From assembly GCA_029202485.1 (NCBI GenBank), contig CP119313.1:4402001-4466000 (forward strand): DNA of 64,000 nt, written 5' to 3'. The DNA comes from Candidatus Pedobacter colombiensis (GTDB taxonomy: Bacteria; Bacteroidota; Bacteroidia; Sphingobacteriales; Sphingobacteriaceae). Shown one piece after another: positions 51,571 to 61,110 of this stretch (position 1 is the stretch's first letter; every line of letters begins with the position of its first letter). Made by a program: the position numbers and the translations under genes. The notes under the pieces were generated by a model that saw only the letters and a list, made by a program, of their open reading frames with translations, did no database searches and was not told the DNA's origin.

Positions 51571-53448
51571 ATGGTTCCTGTTAAATCCTTCTGGCTTGCC
51601 ATTCTGCTGCTTTTTGCAGCCCCTTCCCTATTTGCACAACAAACCGACTCAGCATACGTACGGGAAAACTACACAAAAATAGAAAGGCGCATCACTATGC
51701 GAGATGGCATCAAACTCTTTACCTCCATTTATATCCCTAAGGATCAAAGTAAAAAATATCCTATCCTGCTTAACCGAACACCCTATACAGTTTCACCATA
51801 TGGTGAAACGAATTATAAAACAAGCCTGGGCAATTTCCCTGCCGAAATGAGAGAAGGCTTCATTTTTGTATACCAGGATGTAAGGGGTAAATGGATGAGT
51901 GAGGGCGATTTCGAAGACATCAGGCCACAAATAGCAAATAAAAAAAGTAAAAAGGACATCGACGAAAGTTCTGACACCTATGATACGATTGACTGGTTGG
52001 TAAAAAACATTAAAAACAACAATGGCAAAGTCGGCATTTATGGGATCTCCTATCCGGGCTTTTATTCAACCACCTCCTTGCCAGGTGCACATCCTTCATT
52101 AAAAGCGGTTTCTCCACAAGCTCCGGTTACCGATTGGTACCTTGGTGATGATTTTCACCACAATGGCGTCCTATTTTTGTGTGACGCCTTTAGCTTTATG
52201 AGCACTTTTGGTGTTCCAAGACCACAGCCCATTACCCCTGATAAAGGACCTAAGGGTTTTAAATTTCCAATTCAAGACAATTACCGTTTTTACCTGGAAG
52301 CTGGATCGGTTAAGAACTTAAAAGAGAAATATTTTGCCGACAGCATCAAGTTCTGGAACAATTTATTTGCCCATCCAAACCTCGATACCTTTTGGAGAGC
52401 AAGAAGTATCCAACAATACCTTACCCATGTAAAGCCTGCAGTAATGGTTGTGGGTGGCTTCTTCGATGCTGAAGATGCTTATGGAGCTTTTGCAACCTAC
52501 AAGACAATTAAGAAACAAAACCCCGGTGCCAATAATATTCTGGTAGCAGGCCCATGGTTTCATGGTGGCTGGGTACGCGGCAAAGGCGATAGCTTTGGCG
52601 ACATCAATTTTGGTCAGCCAACCAGTACCTATTACCAGGAAAATTTCGAACTTCCTTTCTTTAAATACCACCTGAAAGGCGAAGGTAGCTTTAGTCCGGC
52701 CGAAGCAAATATCTTTATAACTGGTAGCAACGAATGGAAAAAGTTCAGCACATGGCCACCTAATGAAACAGAAAATAAAACATTGTACTTCCAGCCAAAT
52801 GGAAAGTTGGGCTTTGATAAAGTACAAAGAACAGATAGCTGGGATGAATATGTGAGCGACCCGAACAGCCCGGTTCCCTACCAGGCAGGAGTTCAAGCCA
52901 AAAGAACACGCGAATACATGATAGATGACCAGCGTTTTGCTTCCCGCCGACCGGATGTAAAAGTATACCAGACCGATATTTTAACGGAAGACCTTACCCT
53001 TGCTGGTCCCGTTCTGGCCAATCTGGTCGTTTCTACTACTGGTACAGATGCCGATTATGTAGTTAAACTTATTGATGTATATCCTGAAGATAGTCCTGCT
53101 CCCTCCCCTAATCCACGCAATATCATCATGGGTGGTTATCAAATGTTGGTACGTGGCGAAATCATGCGGGGTAAATACCGCAACAGCTTTGAAAAACCAG
53201 AACCATTTGTTCCAGGCATGGTTACCAAAGTAAATTATGCCCTTCCGGATGTTGCACACACCTTTAAAAAAGGGCATCGCATCATGGTACAAGTCCAGAA
53301 TACCTGGTTTCCACTAGCCGATAGAAACCCTCAAAAATTTATGGATATCTATCAGGCAGCTCCTTCAGATTTTCAAAAAGCCACACATCGCATATTTCAC
53401 GATGTAAACAATGCTTCTGCACTTACCCTAACCGTATTAAAACCATAA
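51571..53448 (+). CDS. CocE/NonD-family hydrolase (X-Pro dipeptidyl-peptidase-like)
   Basis: A 625-aa exported serine hydrolase. Signal peptide ~1-22 (ending in LFAQ). The alpha/beta-hydrolase domain opens with RITMRDGIKLFTSIYIPKD, the nucleophile elbow is GIYGISYPG (S160), and SPQAPVTDWYLGDDFHHNG is family-typical. The catalytic His probably lies in PWFHGGW. The C-terminal jelly-roll (PepX_C-like, ~430-620) contains LVVSTTGTDADYVVKLIDVYPE. Relatives cleave acyl or X-Pro amide bonds. The M1 peptidase gene starts 7 bp later, suggesting a peptide-degrading pair. Confidence 0.93.
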   Translation: MVPVKSFWLAILLLFAAPSLFAQQTDSAYVRENYTKIERRITMRDGIKLFTSIYIPKDQSKKYPILLNRTPYTVSPYGETNYKTSLGNFPAEMREGFIFVYQDVRGKWMSEGDFEDIRPQIANKKSKKDIDESSDTYDTIDWLVKNIKNNNGKVGIYGISYPGFYSTTSLPGAHPSLKAVSPQAPVTDWYLGDDFHHNGVLFLCDAFSFMSTFGVPRPQPITPDKGPKGFKFPIQDNYRFYLEAGSVKNLKEKYFADSIKFWNNLFAHPNLDTFWRARSIQQYLTHVKPAVMVVGGFFDAEDAYGAFATYKTIKKQNPGANNILVAGPWFHGGWVRGKGDSFGDINFGQPTSTYYQENFELPFFKYHLKGEGSFSPAEANIFITGSNEWKKFSTWPPNETENKTLYFQPNGKLGFDKVQRTDSWDEYVSDPNSPVPYQAGVQAKRTREYMIDDQRFASRRPDVKVYQTDILTEDLTLAGPVLANLVVSTTGTDADYVVKLIDVYPEDSPAPSPNPRNIIMGGYQMLVRGEIMRGKYRNSFEKPEPFVPGMVTKVNYALPDVAHTFKKGHRIMVQVQNTWFPLADRNPQKFMDIYQAAPSDFQKATHRIFHDVNNASALTLTVLKP

Positions 53449-53455
53449 GCTGATA

Positions 53456-55114
53456 ATGAAAAAATTAATATATAGCCTTATCGCATTATTGCTCACTGTT
53501 GGCACCACAAATGCACAGCTGATGAAGGGGAAGAAACAATTCTCCCGAGCCGATAGTTTACGTGGAACGCTAAGCTCACTGCGATCTTGCTATGATATTA
53601 ATTATTATCACCTTGACGTTAAAGTAGATATCCCAAATAAGTTCATTAGTGGCAGTAACGAATTTAAGTTCACCGCCACCCAGGACTTCAAAAACCTGCA
53701 GTTCGACCTGTTCGCTAATTTAAAAGTAGAGAAGGTAGTTTTCCATGGAATAGAGCTTCCATTTAAACGGGAGTTTAATGCTGTATTTGTAACCTTTCCA
53801 ACAACTATTAAAAAAGGGACAGATGAAAGCTTCACCGTATACTATTCCGGAAACCCGATAATCGCCAAAAATCCACCATGGGACGGGGGTTTTATTTTCA
53901 GCAAAGATAAATCGGGTAATCCGTGGGTATCTGTAGCCTGCCAGGGTTTGGGGGCTAGTTGCTGGTGGCCAAACAAAGACCATCAAAGCGATGAGGTAGA
54001 CAGTATGCTGATCAGCATTAGCGTGCCAAAAGACCTACAAGAAATCTCGAATGGCAGATTGCGTAACACTGTAGAAATGCCTGACGGATATCTTCAGTAC
54101 AACTGGTTTGTAGATAACCCCATCAACAATTACAATATAACCATGTATATCGGTAGATATTCCCACTGGATAGATGAATACGCAGGCGAAAAAGGAAAGC
54201 TCTCTTTAGATTTTTGGTCATTAAAAGAAGATAGCCCCCTTGCACGTCCGCACTGGGATGCTGATGTTAAACCAATGCTAAAATCTTTCGAGTATTGGTT
54301 TGGCCCTTACCCTTTTTATGAAGATGGCTATAAACTAGTCGAAGCCCCTTATCTTGGCATGGAACATCAAAGTGCAGTTGCTTATGGCAACAACTTTAAA
54401 ATGGGATATCTGGGCAATGACCTATCCGGTTCGGGATGGGGATTAAAGTTTGATTTCATTACCGTTCACGAAAGCGGACATGAATGGTTCGGTAATAACA
54501 TTACCACAAAAGATATTGCCGACATGTGGGTGCACGAAGCTTTCACCAATTACTCCGAAGCCCTATTTACCGAATCCATGTATGGAAAAGATGCAGCGTT
54601 AGCTTATGTAGTTGGCATAAGAAAAAACATTAAAAACGACATCCCCATCATAGGTAAGTACGGTGTTAACCAGGAAGGTTCCGGAGATATGTATTACAAA
54701 GGAGCAAACCTGATACACCTGATCAGACAGCTCATCAACGATGATGAAAAGTTTAGGGGCATATTGCGAGGATTAAATAAAACCTTTTACCATTCCACCG
54801 TAACTACTCATCAGATTGAAGATTATATAGCCAAACAAAGTGGATTAAAGTTAAACAAGATATTTGATCAGTACCTGCGCCATACCCATATCCCTGTACT
54901 TGAATATCAGATCACTAATGGCGTTCTTAAATACCGTTGGGTAGCCGACGTAAAGGATTTTGACATGCCGGTAAAAGTAACATTAAAACCAGACAGCTTC
55001 AATTTTATCACCCCTGCTACCCATTGGAAAACTATCGATATCGATAAATCCATCACCAATAGTACTTTTAAAATAGATCCGAATTTTTATATTGACACAA
55101 AACAAGTCAACTAA
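53456..55114 (+). CDS. M1-family zinc metallopeptidase, exported
   Basis: A 552-aa protein with a signal peptide (~1-20, ending in TNAQ). The zinc site is HESGHEW (H338, E339, H342) plus E361 in WVHEAFTNY, and the exopeptidase-type loop is YLGMEHQSAVAYG (~300). The N-terminal beta domain (~35-220) is complete, but the long C-terminal ERAP-like domain is short here, similar to leukotriene A4 hydrolase-like or bacterial aminopeptidase forms. It follows the CocE-type hydrolase by 7 bp. Its last 4 bp overlap the convergent DUF2490 gene. Confidence 0.93.
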   Translation: MKKLIYSLIALLLTVGTTNAQLMKGKKQFSRADSLRGTLSSLRSCYDINYYHLDVKVDIPNKFISGSNEFKFTATQDFKNLQFDLFANLKVEKVVFHGIELPFKREFNAVFVTFPTTIKKGTDESFTVYYSGNPIIAKNPPWDGGFIFSKDKSGNPWVSVACQGLGASCWWPNKDHQSDEVDSMLISISVPKDLQEISNGRLRNTVEMPDGYLQYNWFVDNPINNYNITMYIGRYSHWIDEYAGEKGKLSLDFWSLKEDSPLARPHWDADVKPMLKSFEYWFGPYPFYEDGYKLVEAPYLGMEHQSAVAYGNNFKMGYLGNDLSGSGWGLKFDFITVHESGHEWFGNNITTKDIADMWVHEAFTNYSEALFTESMYGKDAALAYVVGIRKNIKNDIPIIGKYGVNQEGSGDMYYKGANLIHLIRQLINDDEKFRGILRGLNKTFYHSTVTTHQIEDYIAKQSGLKLNKIFDQYLRHTHIPVLEYQITNGVLKYRWVADVKDFDMPVKVTLKPDSFNFITPATHWKTIDIDKSITNSTFKIDPNFYIDTKQVN

Positions 55115-55812
55115 AATCGGGTATAGAAAGCAAGTTGAACCGCATTATTAATCGTATTCACGGAGCGCCCATCAATAAATTGATTTAAGTAGCCCACTTC
55201 CATATCAAAGCGCTTGCTAAATCGGTAACCGGCAGCACCATATGCCCTATTCTGATCAAACAACTTGCCGTTTAGCTTGTCTTTGTTTTGAACATTGAAA
55301 AACAATTCATTCTGTAATGCCACAAATGGTCCCTCAACAAACGGCTCTTTAGCTTCAGTAAGGGGAAGTACAAACCTGACAAAATACCGGAATCGTTGTG
55401 AAAAAATATCTTCTCCCGTAGTTTCTATAAAACGTTGCTCCAGTCTGAAACGATGCTGAACATAAACCGGTTTAATTTTATGAGTATATACATACTGTTC
55501 CCAGATGCGGTGCTCTGTCAAAGTATATTTGGCTATCCCGTTATTTTTTAAAAAGGTATTTGTCAACAAATAGCCAACAGTTGCATTGCTATTCTTATTG
55601 ATATAATAGGTTACTCCGGGTCTGAAGAGAAAATTCCGAACCCCATCCCAATTATCTTCAGTCCTCAGCTGGACATCAAGATGTAATCCCCACTTGTCAC
55701 TAAACTTTGTACTATTTAAAAACATCAGCCAGCCGGAGTTTTGATTTACATGCTGGGAAAAACCATTCAGAACAAGAAGAGAGAATAGAAAGGTAAAGGT
55801 TATCTGTTTCAT
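55111..55812 (-). CDS. DUF2490 outer membrane protein
   Basis: A 233-aa protein with a signal peptide (~1-20, NGFSQ). Residues such as NQNSGWLMFLNSTKFSDKWGLHLDVQLRTEDNW and FRFRLEQRFIE match DUF2490, a small beta-barrel-like family. Alternating aromatic strands end in AVQLAFYTRF. Function is unknown. It lies leftward, overlapping the M1 peptidase stop by 4 bp. Confidence 0.85.
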   Translation of the reverse strand: MKQITFTFLFSLLVLNGFSQHVNQNSGWLMFLNSTKFSDKWGLHLDVQLRTEDNWDGVRNFLFRPGVTYYINKNSNATVGYLLTNTFLKNNGIAKYTLTEHRIWEQYVYTHKIKPVYVQHRFRLEQRFIETTGEDIFSQRFRYFVRFVLPLTEAKEPFVEGPFVALQNELFFNVQNKDKLNGKLFDQNRAYGAAGYRFSKRFDMEVGYLNQFIDGRSVNTINNAVQLAFYTRF

Positions 55813-55855
55813 ATGTTTAGGATCGGGTCAAGCTGCTAAAATAGAAAACAAAAAC

Positions 55856-55890
55856 AAAAAAGGAGGACTCCCATAAAGAAATCCTCCCTG
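55856..55890 (-). terminator. Terminator of the 296-aa outer-membrane protein gene
   Basis: On the minus strand AGGGAGGA / TCCTCCT form a 7-8 bp stem (arms 55861-55867 and 55882-55888), followed by a T-run, 24 bp beyond the gene stop. Confidence 0.65.
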
Positions 55891-55912
55891 TGTATATCAA
55901 GATATTACAATA

Positions 55913-56803
55913 CTAGAACTGAAAACCAAGTATCGTATAATTTTCAATGTATTTAATATTTTGACTTGCGCCATCAATGTCATCTCTGCCTGTTGTATGG
56001 ATTTTAGAAAGGTCAATATAACCAACCTTTGTGCTGTTCTGCAAATAAAGACCTTTAGTTATATAGAACTTGAAACCAAGCTTCGCAGAAACACCCCAGC
56101 CTGCTACATTCCAATAATTGTTCTTTCCTACTCCAAACAAATGGGCATCAGTTCTAGGCACCACTAAGCCTGCACCTATACCGGTTTCCATAGTTAATGA
56201 AGTACGTTGAGAACGAGGTACCCAGATATCATCGTATCTTTCCAGTTCAGCACTGGCATAGTTTAAACCATCTGTATGCTCAAATACAAGCATATCCGGT
56301 CCTACCTCTAGCATTTCACCATTATATACACCGGCATAACGACCTGTAGGAACAGCGGGACTAGAAACCATAGGATCTATGTGCCCATCAATCCTTACCT
56401 TTTGCGGAATATCCATCACATATTTCATGTGATCCCAGCCCAAAGAGATACTATAGTTATCTTTGATAAAATACCCAAAGTGAAAATTAAACTGCGGGAT
56501 ACTTATAGATTTTGGATCCAGATACTTCCAGCTTAATTTAGTTTGCCTATCTTGTGCTACAACATCCCTAAGGGTAAAATCATAGCCCGGACCTTTAAAA
56601 TTGATATCGCTATTTGCATACCAGGAATGGTTATATCCCCAGGTCACAAAGAAATCTCCTTTTCTGGAGAAATTTCTCTTCACCTCATTACCGAAGATAC
56701 TTTTACCAATTTTAGGTGCTGGTGCAGAAGGAGTAATTTCTTGTTGTGCACTTAATTTTTTTGAAAAAATTAATAAAAAAAAGAATAAGTAATGTCTTTT
56801 CAT
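55913..56803 (-). CDS. Putative outer membrane beta-barrel protein, unknown function
   Basis: A 296-aa exported protein. The start MKRHYLFFFLLIFSKKLSAQ at 56803 gives a signal peptide; a start 12 codons upstream adds none. The mature part has many short aromatic strands (GDFFVTWGYNHSWYANSDINFKG, FHFGYFIKDNYSISLGWDHMKYVMD) and ends in ENYTILGFQF, typical of an outer-membrane barrel. It somewhat resembles OmpW/PagL-size barrels but has no firm family match. Confidence 0.7.
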   Translation of the reverse strand: MKRHYLFFFLLIFSKKLSAQQEITPSAPAPKIGKSIFGNEVKRNFSRKGDFFVTWGYNHSWYANSDINFKGPGYDFTLRDVVAQDRQTKLSWKYLDPKSISIPQFNFHFGYFIKDNYSISLGWDHMKYVMDIPQKVRIDGHIDPMVSSPAVPTGRYAGVYNGEMLEVGPDMLVFEHTDGLNYASAELERYDDIWVPRSQRTSLTMETGIGAGLVVPRTDAHLFGVGKNNYWNVAGWGVSAKLGFKFYITKGLYLQNSTKVGYIDLSKIHTTGRDDIDGASQNIKYIENYTILGFQF

Positions 56804-56823
56804 CAGTATAAATTTATATAAAT

Positions 56824-56862
56824 CAAAAAAGACCCGCAATTGATACGGGCCTTTTCTTTATA
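56824..56862 (-). terminator. Terminator after odhB
   Basis: On the minus strand AAAGAAAAGGCCCGTAT ... GCGGGTCTTTTTTG forms a G/C-rich stem with a T-tract, 10-45 bp beyond the odhB stop. Confidence 0.75.
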
Positions 56863-56871
56863 TTCATAAGA

Positions 56872-58098
56872 CTAAACGCCTAATAATAATCTTGCAGGAT
56901 CTTCAAGTAATTGTTTAACCCTAACCAAGAAGCCTACAGACTCTCTTCCATCAATAATTCTGTGGTCATAAGACAATGCCAAATACATCATCGGACGAAC
57001 AACAACCTCACCTTTTTCAGCAATTGGGCGCTCAATGATATTGTGCATACCTAAAATGGCTGACTGAGGCGCATTGATGATTGGAGTAGACATCATTGAT
57101 CCAAAAACTCCACCATTAGTGATCGTAAATGTACCACCTGTCATTTCTTCAATTGTCAATTTGCTATCGCGTGCTTTTGTAGCCAGTTCAATTACTGTTT
57201 TCTCAATCTGAGCAAGGCTCATGCTCTCTGCATTTCTGATGATAGGAACTACCAGACCTTTAGGTGCAGAAACAGCGATAGAGATATCAGCAAAATCGTT
57301 GTAAACAATAGACTCACCATCAATACGCGCATTTACTGCAGGGAAATCTTTCAACGCCTCGCATACGGCTTTAGTAAAGAAGCTCATAAAGCCTAAACCT
57401 ACACCAAATTTCTCTTTAAACTGATCTTTATATTTTCCACGCAAATCCATGATTGGCTTCATGTTCACCTCATTAAATGTGGTTAACATAGCCGTTTCAT
57501 TCTTAACAGCAACCAAACGTTTTGCTACTGTTTTACGCAATGGCGACATTTTTTCTTTGCGTTCGTTTCTTGAACCCGCAACAGGAGCAGCAACTGCAGC
57601 TTTAGGTGCCTCAGCTTTAGCAGCTGGTGCAGACTTCTGCGCATTCAATGCATCTTCTTTGGTAATTCTTCCATCAACACCTGTTCCTTTAACAGAAGCA
57701 GCACCAACACCTTTCTCAGCCAGAATTTTGCCAGCAGAAGGTGATGGAGTACCGGTAGCATAGCTTTCTCCTGATCTTTCGGCAACCGGAGCAGCAACTT
57801 TATCAGCCGCAGCAGCAGGTTTCTCTTCAACAGGAGCAGCTGCTGCAGCTTTTGGCGCAGCACCACCATCTTCAATTTTACAAACTACAGCACCTATAGC
57901 CAAAGTATCACCTTCAGCTGCTACTGTTTTTAAAGTTCCGGCTTGCTCTGCAGTTAATTCAAATGTTGCTTTATCAGACTCTAATTCTGCTATCACCTCA
58001 TCCATTTCCACTACATCACCATCATTTTTCACCCAACGTGATAAAACAACTTCGGTTATCGACTCGCCTACTGGCGGAACTTTTATTTCTATACTCAT
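56872..58098 (-). CDS. odhB: Dihydrolipoyllysine-residue succinyltransferase (2-oxoglutarate dehydrogenase E2)
   Basis: A 408-aa protein: one lipoyl domain (~1-78; lipoyl K43 in ELESDKATFEL), an Ala/Pro-rich linker (~80-115), an E1/E3-binding peripheral domain (SPSAGKILAEKGVGAASVKGTGVDGRITKEDAL, ~118-152), a second Ala-rich linker and the catalytic core (~180-408; YDHRIIDGRESVGF with H379/D383). The enzyme transfers the succinyl group from lipoamide to CoA in the TCA cycle. It is 19 bp downstream of odhA. Confidence 0.96.
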   Translation of the reverse strand: MSIEIKVPPVGESITEVVLSRWVKNDGDVVEMDEVIAELESDKATFELTAEQAGTLKTVAAEGDTLAIGAVVCKIEDGGAAPKAAAAAPVEEKPAAAADKVAAPVAERSGESYATGTPSPSAGKILAEKGVGAASVKGTGVDGRITKEDALNAQKSAPAAKAEAPKAAVAAPVAGSRNERKEKMSPLRKTVAKRLVAVKNETAMLTTFNEVNMKPIMDLRGKYKDQFKEKFGVGLGFMSFFTKAVCEALKDFPAVNARIDGESIVYNDFADISIAVSAPKGLVVPIIRNAESMSLAQIEKTVIELATKARDSKLTIEEMTGGTFTITNGGVFGSMMSTPIINAPQSAILGMHNIIERPIAEKGEVVVRPMMYLALSYDHRIIDGRESVGFLVRVKQLLEDPARLLLGV

Positions 58099-58117
58099 AA
58101 CAGTTGTATTATTTTTT

Positions 58118-60913
58118 CTAATCTACATTAAACACTTTACTCACAGACTTCTTAGCTATTTTTTCATCACGCTCTGTAACAGTCATCTCAAAAGCTTTTG
58201 CTAAAATGTAAGCTTGCTGATCTGCATGTTGTTTTGCATAACCTGTAGCTGTACTGCTGCTTTCTTTTCTCGAGATTACTTCGATGTCACTAAAGATTGT
58301 TCTTCTCAGTCTACGCAACAAATATGGCCATGCCCCCATGTTCTCTGGCTCTTCCTGAACCCATACTGCTTCCTTAGCATTTTTATATTTGCCATACACA
58401 GCTTCCATTTGCGCTAATGGCGTAGGATACAATTGCTCAACACGAACAACAGCTACATCCTTAATCTGATCTTTTTGCTGTTTCTCTAACAATTCGTAAT
58501 AAATCTTACCACTGCAGAACAATACTCTCGTAACATCAGCAGCTTTTACATTATTATCTGCAATTACTTCCTGGAATTTACCATCTGTAAAGTCTGCCAA
58601 AGGCGAAATACACAACGGATGACGCAATAAACTCTTAGGTGTAAACACCACCAAAGGCTTTCTAAAATCACGTTTAAACTGTCTGCGTAAAGCATGGAAG
58701 AAGTTTGCAGGAGTAGTACAGTTGGTTACCTGCATATTGTAATCAGCACAAAGCTCCATAAAACGCTCAATCCTTGCAGACGAGTGCTCAGGTCCTTGTC
58801 CTTCATAACCGTGAGGTAGTAACATGACCAATCCGTTTTCACGCTGCCATTTGGTTTCCGCACTGGCGATATACTGATCTACAACAATTTGCGCACCATT
58901 AAAGAAGTCACCAAATTGAGCTTCCCAAATTGTTAATGCATTCGGGTTAGCCATGGCATAACCATACTCAAAACCCAAAACCCCATATTCAGACAAATGT
59001 GAATTGTAAATATCAAACGGCGCCTGTTGGTCAGAGATATTTGCCAACGGGATATATTCTTCTTCCGAATCTTCTAAAGTCAATACTGCATGACGGTGAG
59101 AGAAAGTACCACGCTCTACATCCTGTCCACTTAAACGTACTCTTTTTCCTTCTGCAAGTAAAGTACCATAAGCCAGCTGCTCACCCATAGCCCAATCAAA
59201 TACATGGGTAGTGTTGGCCATCTTGCTGCGCTCATCAAAAAGTTTCTCAATTTTCTTAAAGAACTTTTTATCAGCTGGCAATGTGCTTATTCTTTTAGCG
59301 ATCTCCAATAAAGTAGATTTCTTTACTGCAGTATTTGGCGAGCTTTCAAAATCTTTAGGCGTAGCGATACGCATATCAGACCATGCACCACCAAACTTCA
59401 CATCCTGATAAGTAGAGGTAATGGCTTTCGCCTCATTTAAACGCTCCTGCAAAAGTCCACGGAATTCTTTCTCCATTTCTTTTGCAGCGCTCGCTTCAAG
59501 TGAACCCTCTTTTACCAATTGATCAATATAAATATCTCTTGTATTGGCGTGTTGCTCTATCGCTTTATACAGCAATGGCTGTGTAAATTTAGGCTCATCC
59601 GATTCGTTGTGCCCAAACCTGCGGTAACACAAAATATCGATGAATACATCATTTTTATATTTCTGACGATACTCCATAGCCAGGTTAATCGCATAAACCA
59701 AAGCCTCCACATCATCACCATTTACATGGAATACAGGAGACAAAGTTACTTTTGCAATATCTGTACAGTAAGTACTCGTACGTGCATCTTTAAAGTTAGT
59801 AGTAAAACCAATCTGGTTGTTAATGATCAGGTGAATAGTACCACCAGTTTTATAACCATCCAGGCCAGCCATCTGGATCACTTCGTAAACAATACCTTGT
59901 CCGGCAACAGAAGCATCACCATGAATCAAAATAGGTGCAATACGGGCATTATCCCCACCATATTTAAAATCAATTTTAGATCTGGTCATTCCTTCAACCA
60001 CTCCATTCACTGTTTCCAGGTGAGAAGGGTTCGGGCAAAGACTCAGGTGGACACTCTTGCCATCATTTGTAGTTACATCCGTTGAGTAACCAAGGTGGTA
60101 CTTAACATCACCTCCAAATGGAGATTCTGCACTGTAAGCTTTACCTTCAAACTCAGCAAAAATATCTTTATAAGATTTCTGCATGATATTGGCCAGAACG
60201 TTCAAACGCCCCCTGTGTGCCATACCAATCACAAACTCTTCAATACCAAGATCTGCACCTTTTTCGATTACCGAATCCAGGGCAGGAATTAATGCTTCAG
60301 CACCTTCTAATGAAAATCTTTTCTGACCAAGAAATTTGGTACCCAGGAAATTCTCGAAGCTAACTGCCTCATTAAGTTTTGTCAAAATACGTTTCTTCTC
60401 ATCAATAGAGAAGCTTGGCGTATTACGTACGCTTTCCATTTTGTGCTCAATCCAGGAAAGAACTTCAGGTGTACGCACATATTTATACTCTGCACCTATC
60501 GAACGGCAATAAGTCTGTTTCAGAAAGGCGATAATATCACTTAATTTTGCTGCACCAATACCCAGCTCAACACTTGCATTAAAAACGGTATCCAGATCAG
60601 ATTTGGCCAAACCAAAATTTTCAATATCCAGTGTAGGTAAATGCTGACGTCTTTCTCTTACCGGGTTAGTATGTGTAAACAAATGACCTCTCTGGCGATA
60701 GCCATTGATCATGTTTAACACATTAACTTCCTTTAAAAAGTGCTCCGGGGCTTCAGTGCTAACGGAAGCACCTGAAGAATCTCTTCCAAAATCAAAGCCT
60801 TCAAAAAATTTCTGCCAGCCAAATTCAACTGAATTTGCGTCTTCTTTATAAGATTGGTATAAGGACTCTACGTATTCGGCGTTTGCGCCATTGAGATAAG
60901 ATAAATTATCCAT
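58118..60913 (-). CDS. odhA: 2-oxoglutarate dehydrogenase E1 component
   Basis: A 931-aa thiamin-dependent decarboxylase of SucA/OdhA length. The N-terminal 2-OGDH motif is SYLNGANAEYVESLYQSYKEDANSVEFGWQKFFEG (~4-38). The ThDP fold includes GMAHRGRLNVLANIMQKSY and HGDASVAGQGIVYEV, the central transketolase-like domain has LSGQDVERGTFSHRHAV, and the C-terminus has VWVQEEPENMGAWPY. It decarboxylates 2-oxoglutarate for the TCA cycle with OdhB and LpdA. A good promoter lies upstream. Confidence 0.96.
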   Translation of the reverse strand: MDNLSYLNGANAEYVESLYQSYKEDANSVEFGWQKFFEGFDFGRDSSGASVSTEAPEHFLKEVNVLNMINGYRQRGHLFTHTNPVRERRQHLPTLDIENFGLAKSDLDTVFNASVELGIGAAKLSDIIAFLKQTYCRSIGAEYKYVRTPEVLSWIEHKMESVRNTPSFSIDEKKRILTKLNEAVSFENFLGTKFLGQKRFSLEGAEALIPALDSVIEKGADLGIEEFVIGMAHRGRLNVLANIMQKSYKDIFAEFEGKAYSAESPFGGDVKYHLGYSTDVTTNDGKSVHLSLCPNPSHLETVNGVVEGMTRSKIDFKYGGDNARIAPILIHGDASVAGQGIVYEVIQMAGLDGYKTGGTIHLIINNQIGFTTNFKDARTSTYCTDIAKVTLSPVFHVNGDDVEALVYAINLAMEYRQKYKNDVFIDILCYRRFGHNESDEPKFTQPLLYKAIEQHANTRDIYIDQLVKEGSLEASAAKEMEKEFRGLLQERLNEAKAITSTYQDVKFGGAWSDMRIATPKDFESSPNTAVKKSTLLEIAKRISTLPADKKFFKKIEKLFDERSKMANTTHVFDWAMGEQLAYGTLLAEGKRVRLSGQDVERGTFSHRHAVLTLEDSEEEYIPLANISDQQAPFDIYNSHLSEYGVLGFEYGYAMANPNALTIWEAQFGDFFNGAQIVVDQYIASAETKWQRENGLVMLLPHGYEGQGPEHSSARIERFMELCADYNMQVTNCTTPANFFHALRRQFKRDFRKPLVVFTPKSLLRHPLCISPLADFTDGKFQEVIADNNVKAADVTRVLFCSGKIYYELLEKQQKDQIKDVAVVRVEQLYPTPLAQMEAVYGKYKNAKEAVWVQEEPENMGAWPYLLRRLRRTIFSDIEVISRKESSSTATGYAKQHADQQAYILAKAFEMTVTERDEKIAKKSVSKVFNVD

Positions 60914-60939
60914 TATGTTTAAGTATGCTATAAGTGAAG

Positions 60940-60972
60940 CAAAATTAGGATTTTACCTTATAAAACAGGCAA
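60940..60972 (-). promoter_or_regulatory. Putative promoter of odhAB
   Basis: On the minus strand, TTG (60970-60972), a 22-bp spacer and a perfect -7 box TAATTTTG (60940-60947) lie 27 bp upstream of the odhA ATG. Confidence 0.55.
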
Positions 60973-61110
60973 TTTTCTTTATAATTCTTCAAGAAACCCT
61001 ACCATAGCGCAAACATGCTTTAAACAGCTCAGCCGAACCTCCGTAAGAACATCAAATTCCGGGATTAAGCTGCCCGCAATAAGCAACGGAACATCAACAT
61101 AATTAGTTAA

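Noticed and set aside
52363..52896. 177-codon minus-strand frame inside the CocE-type hydrolase
   Set aside because: Antisense shadow of a complete hydrolase gene with conserved catalytic motifs.
59519..60085. 188-codon plus-strand frame inside odhA
   Set aside because: Antisense shadow of a well-conserved enzyme, with no upstream signals.
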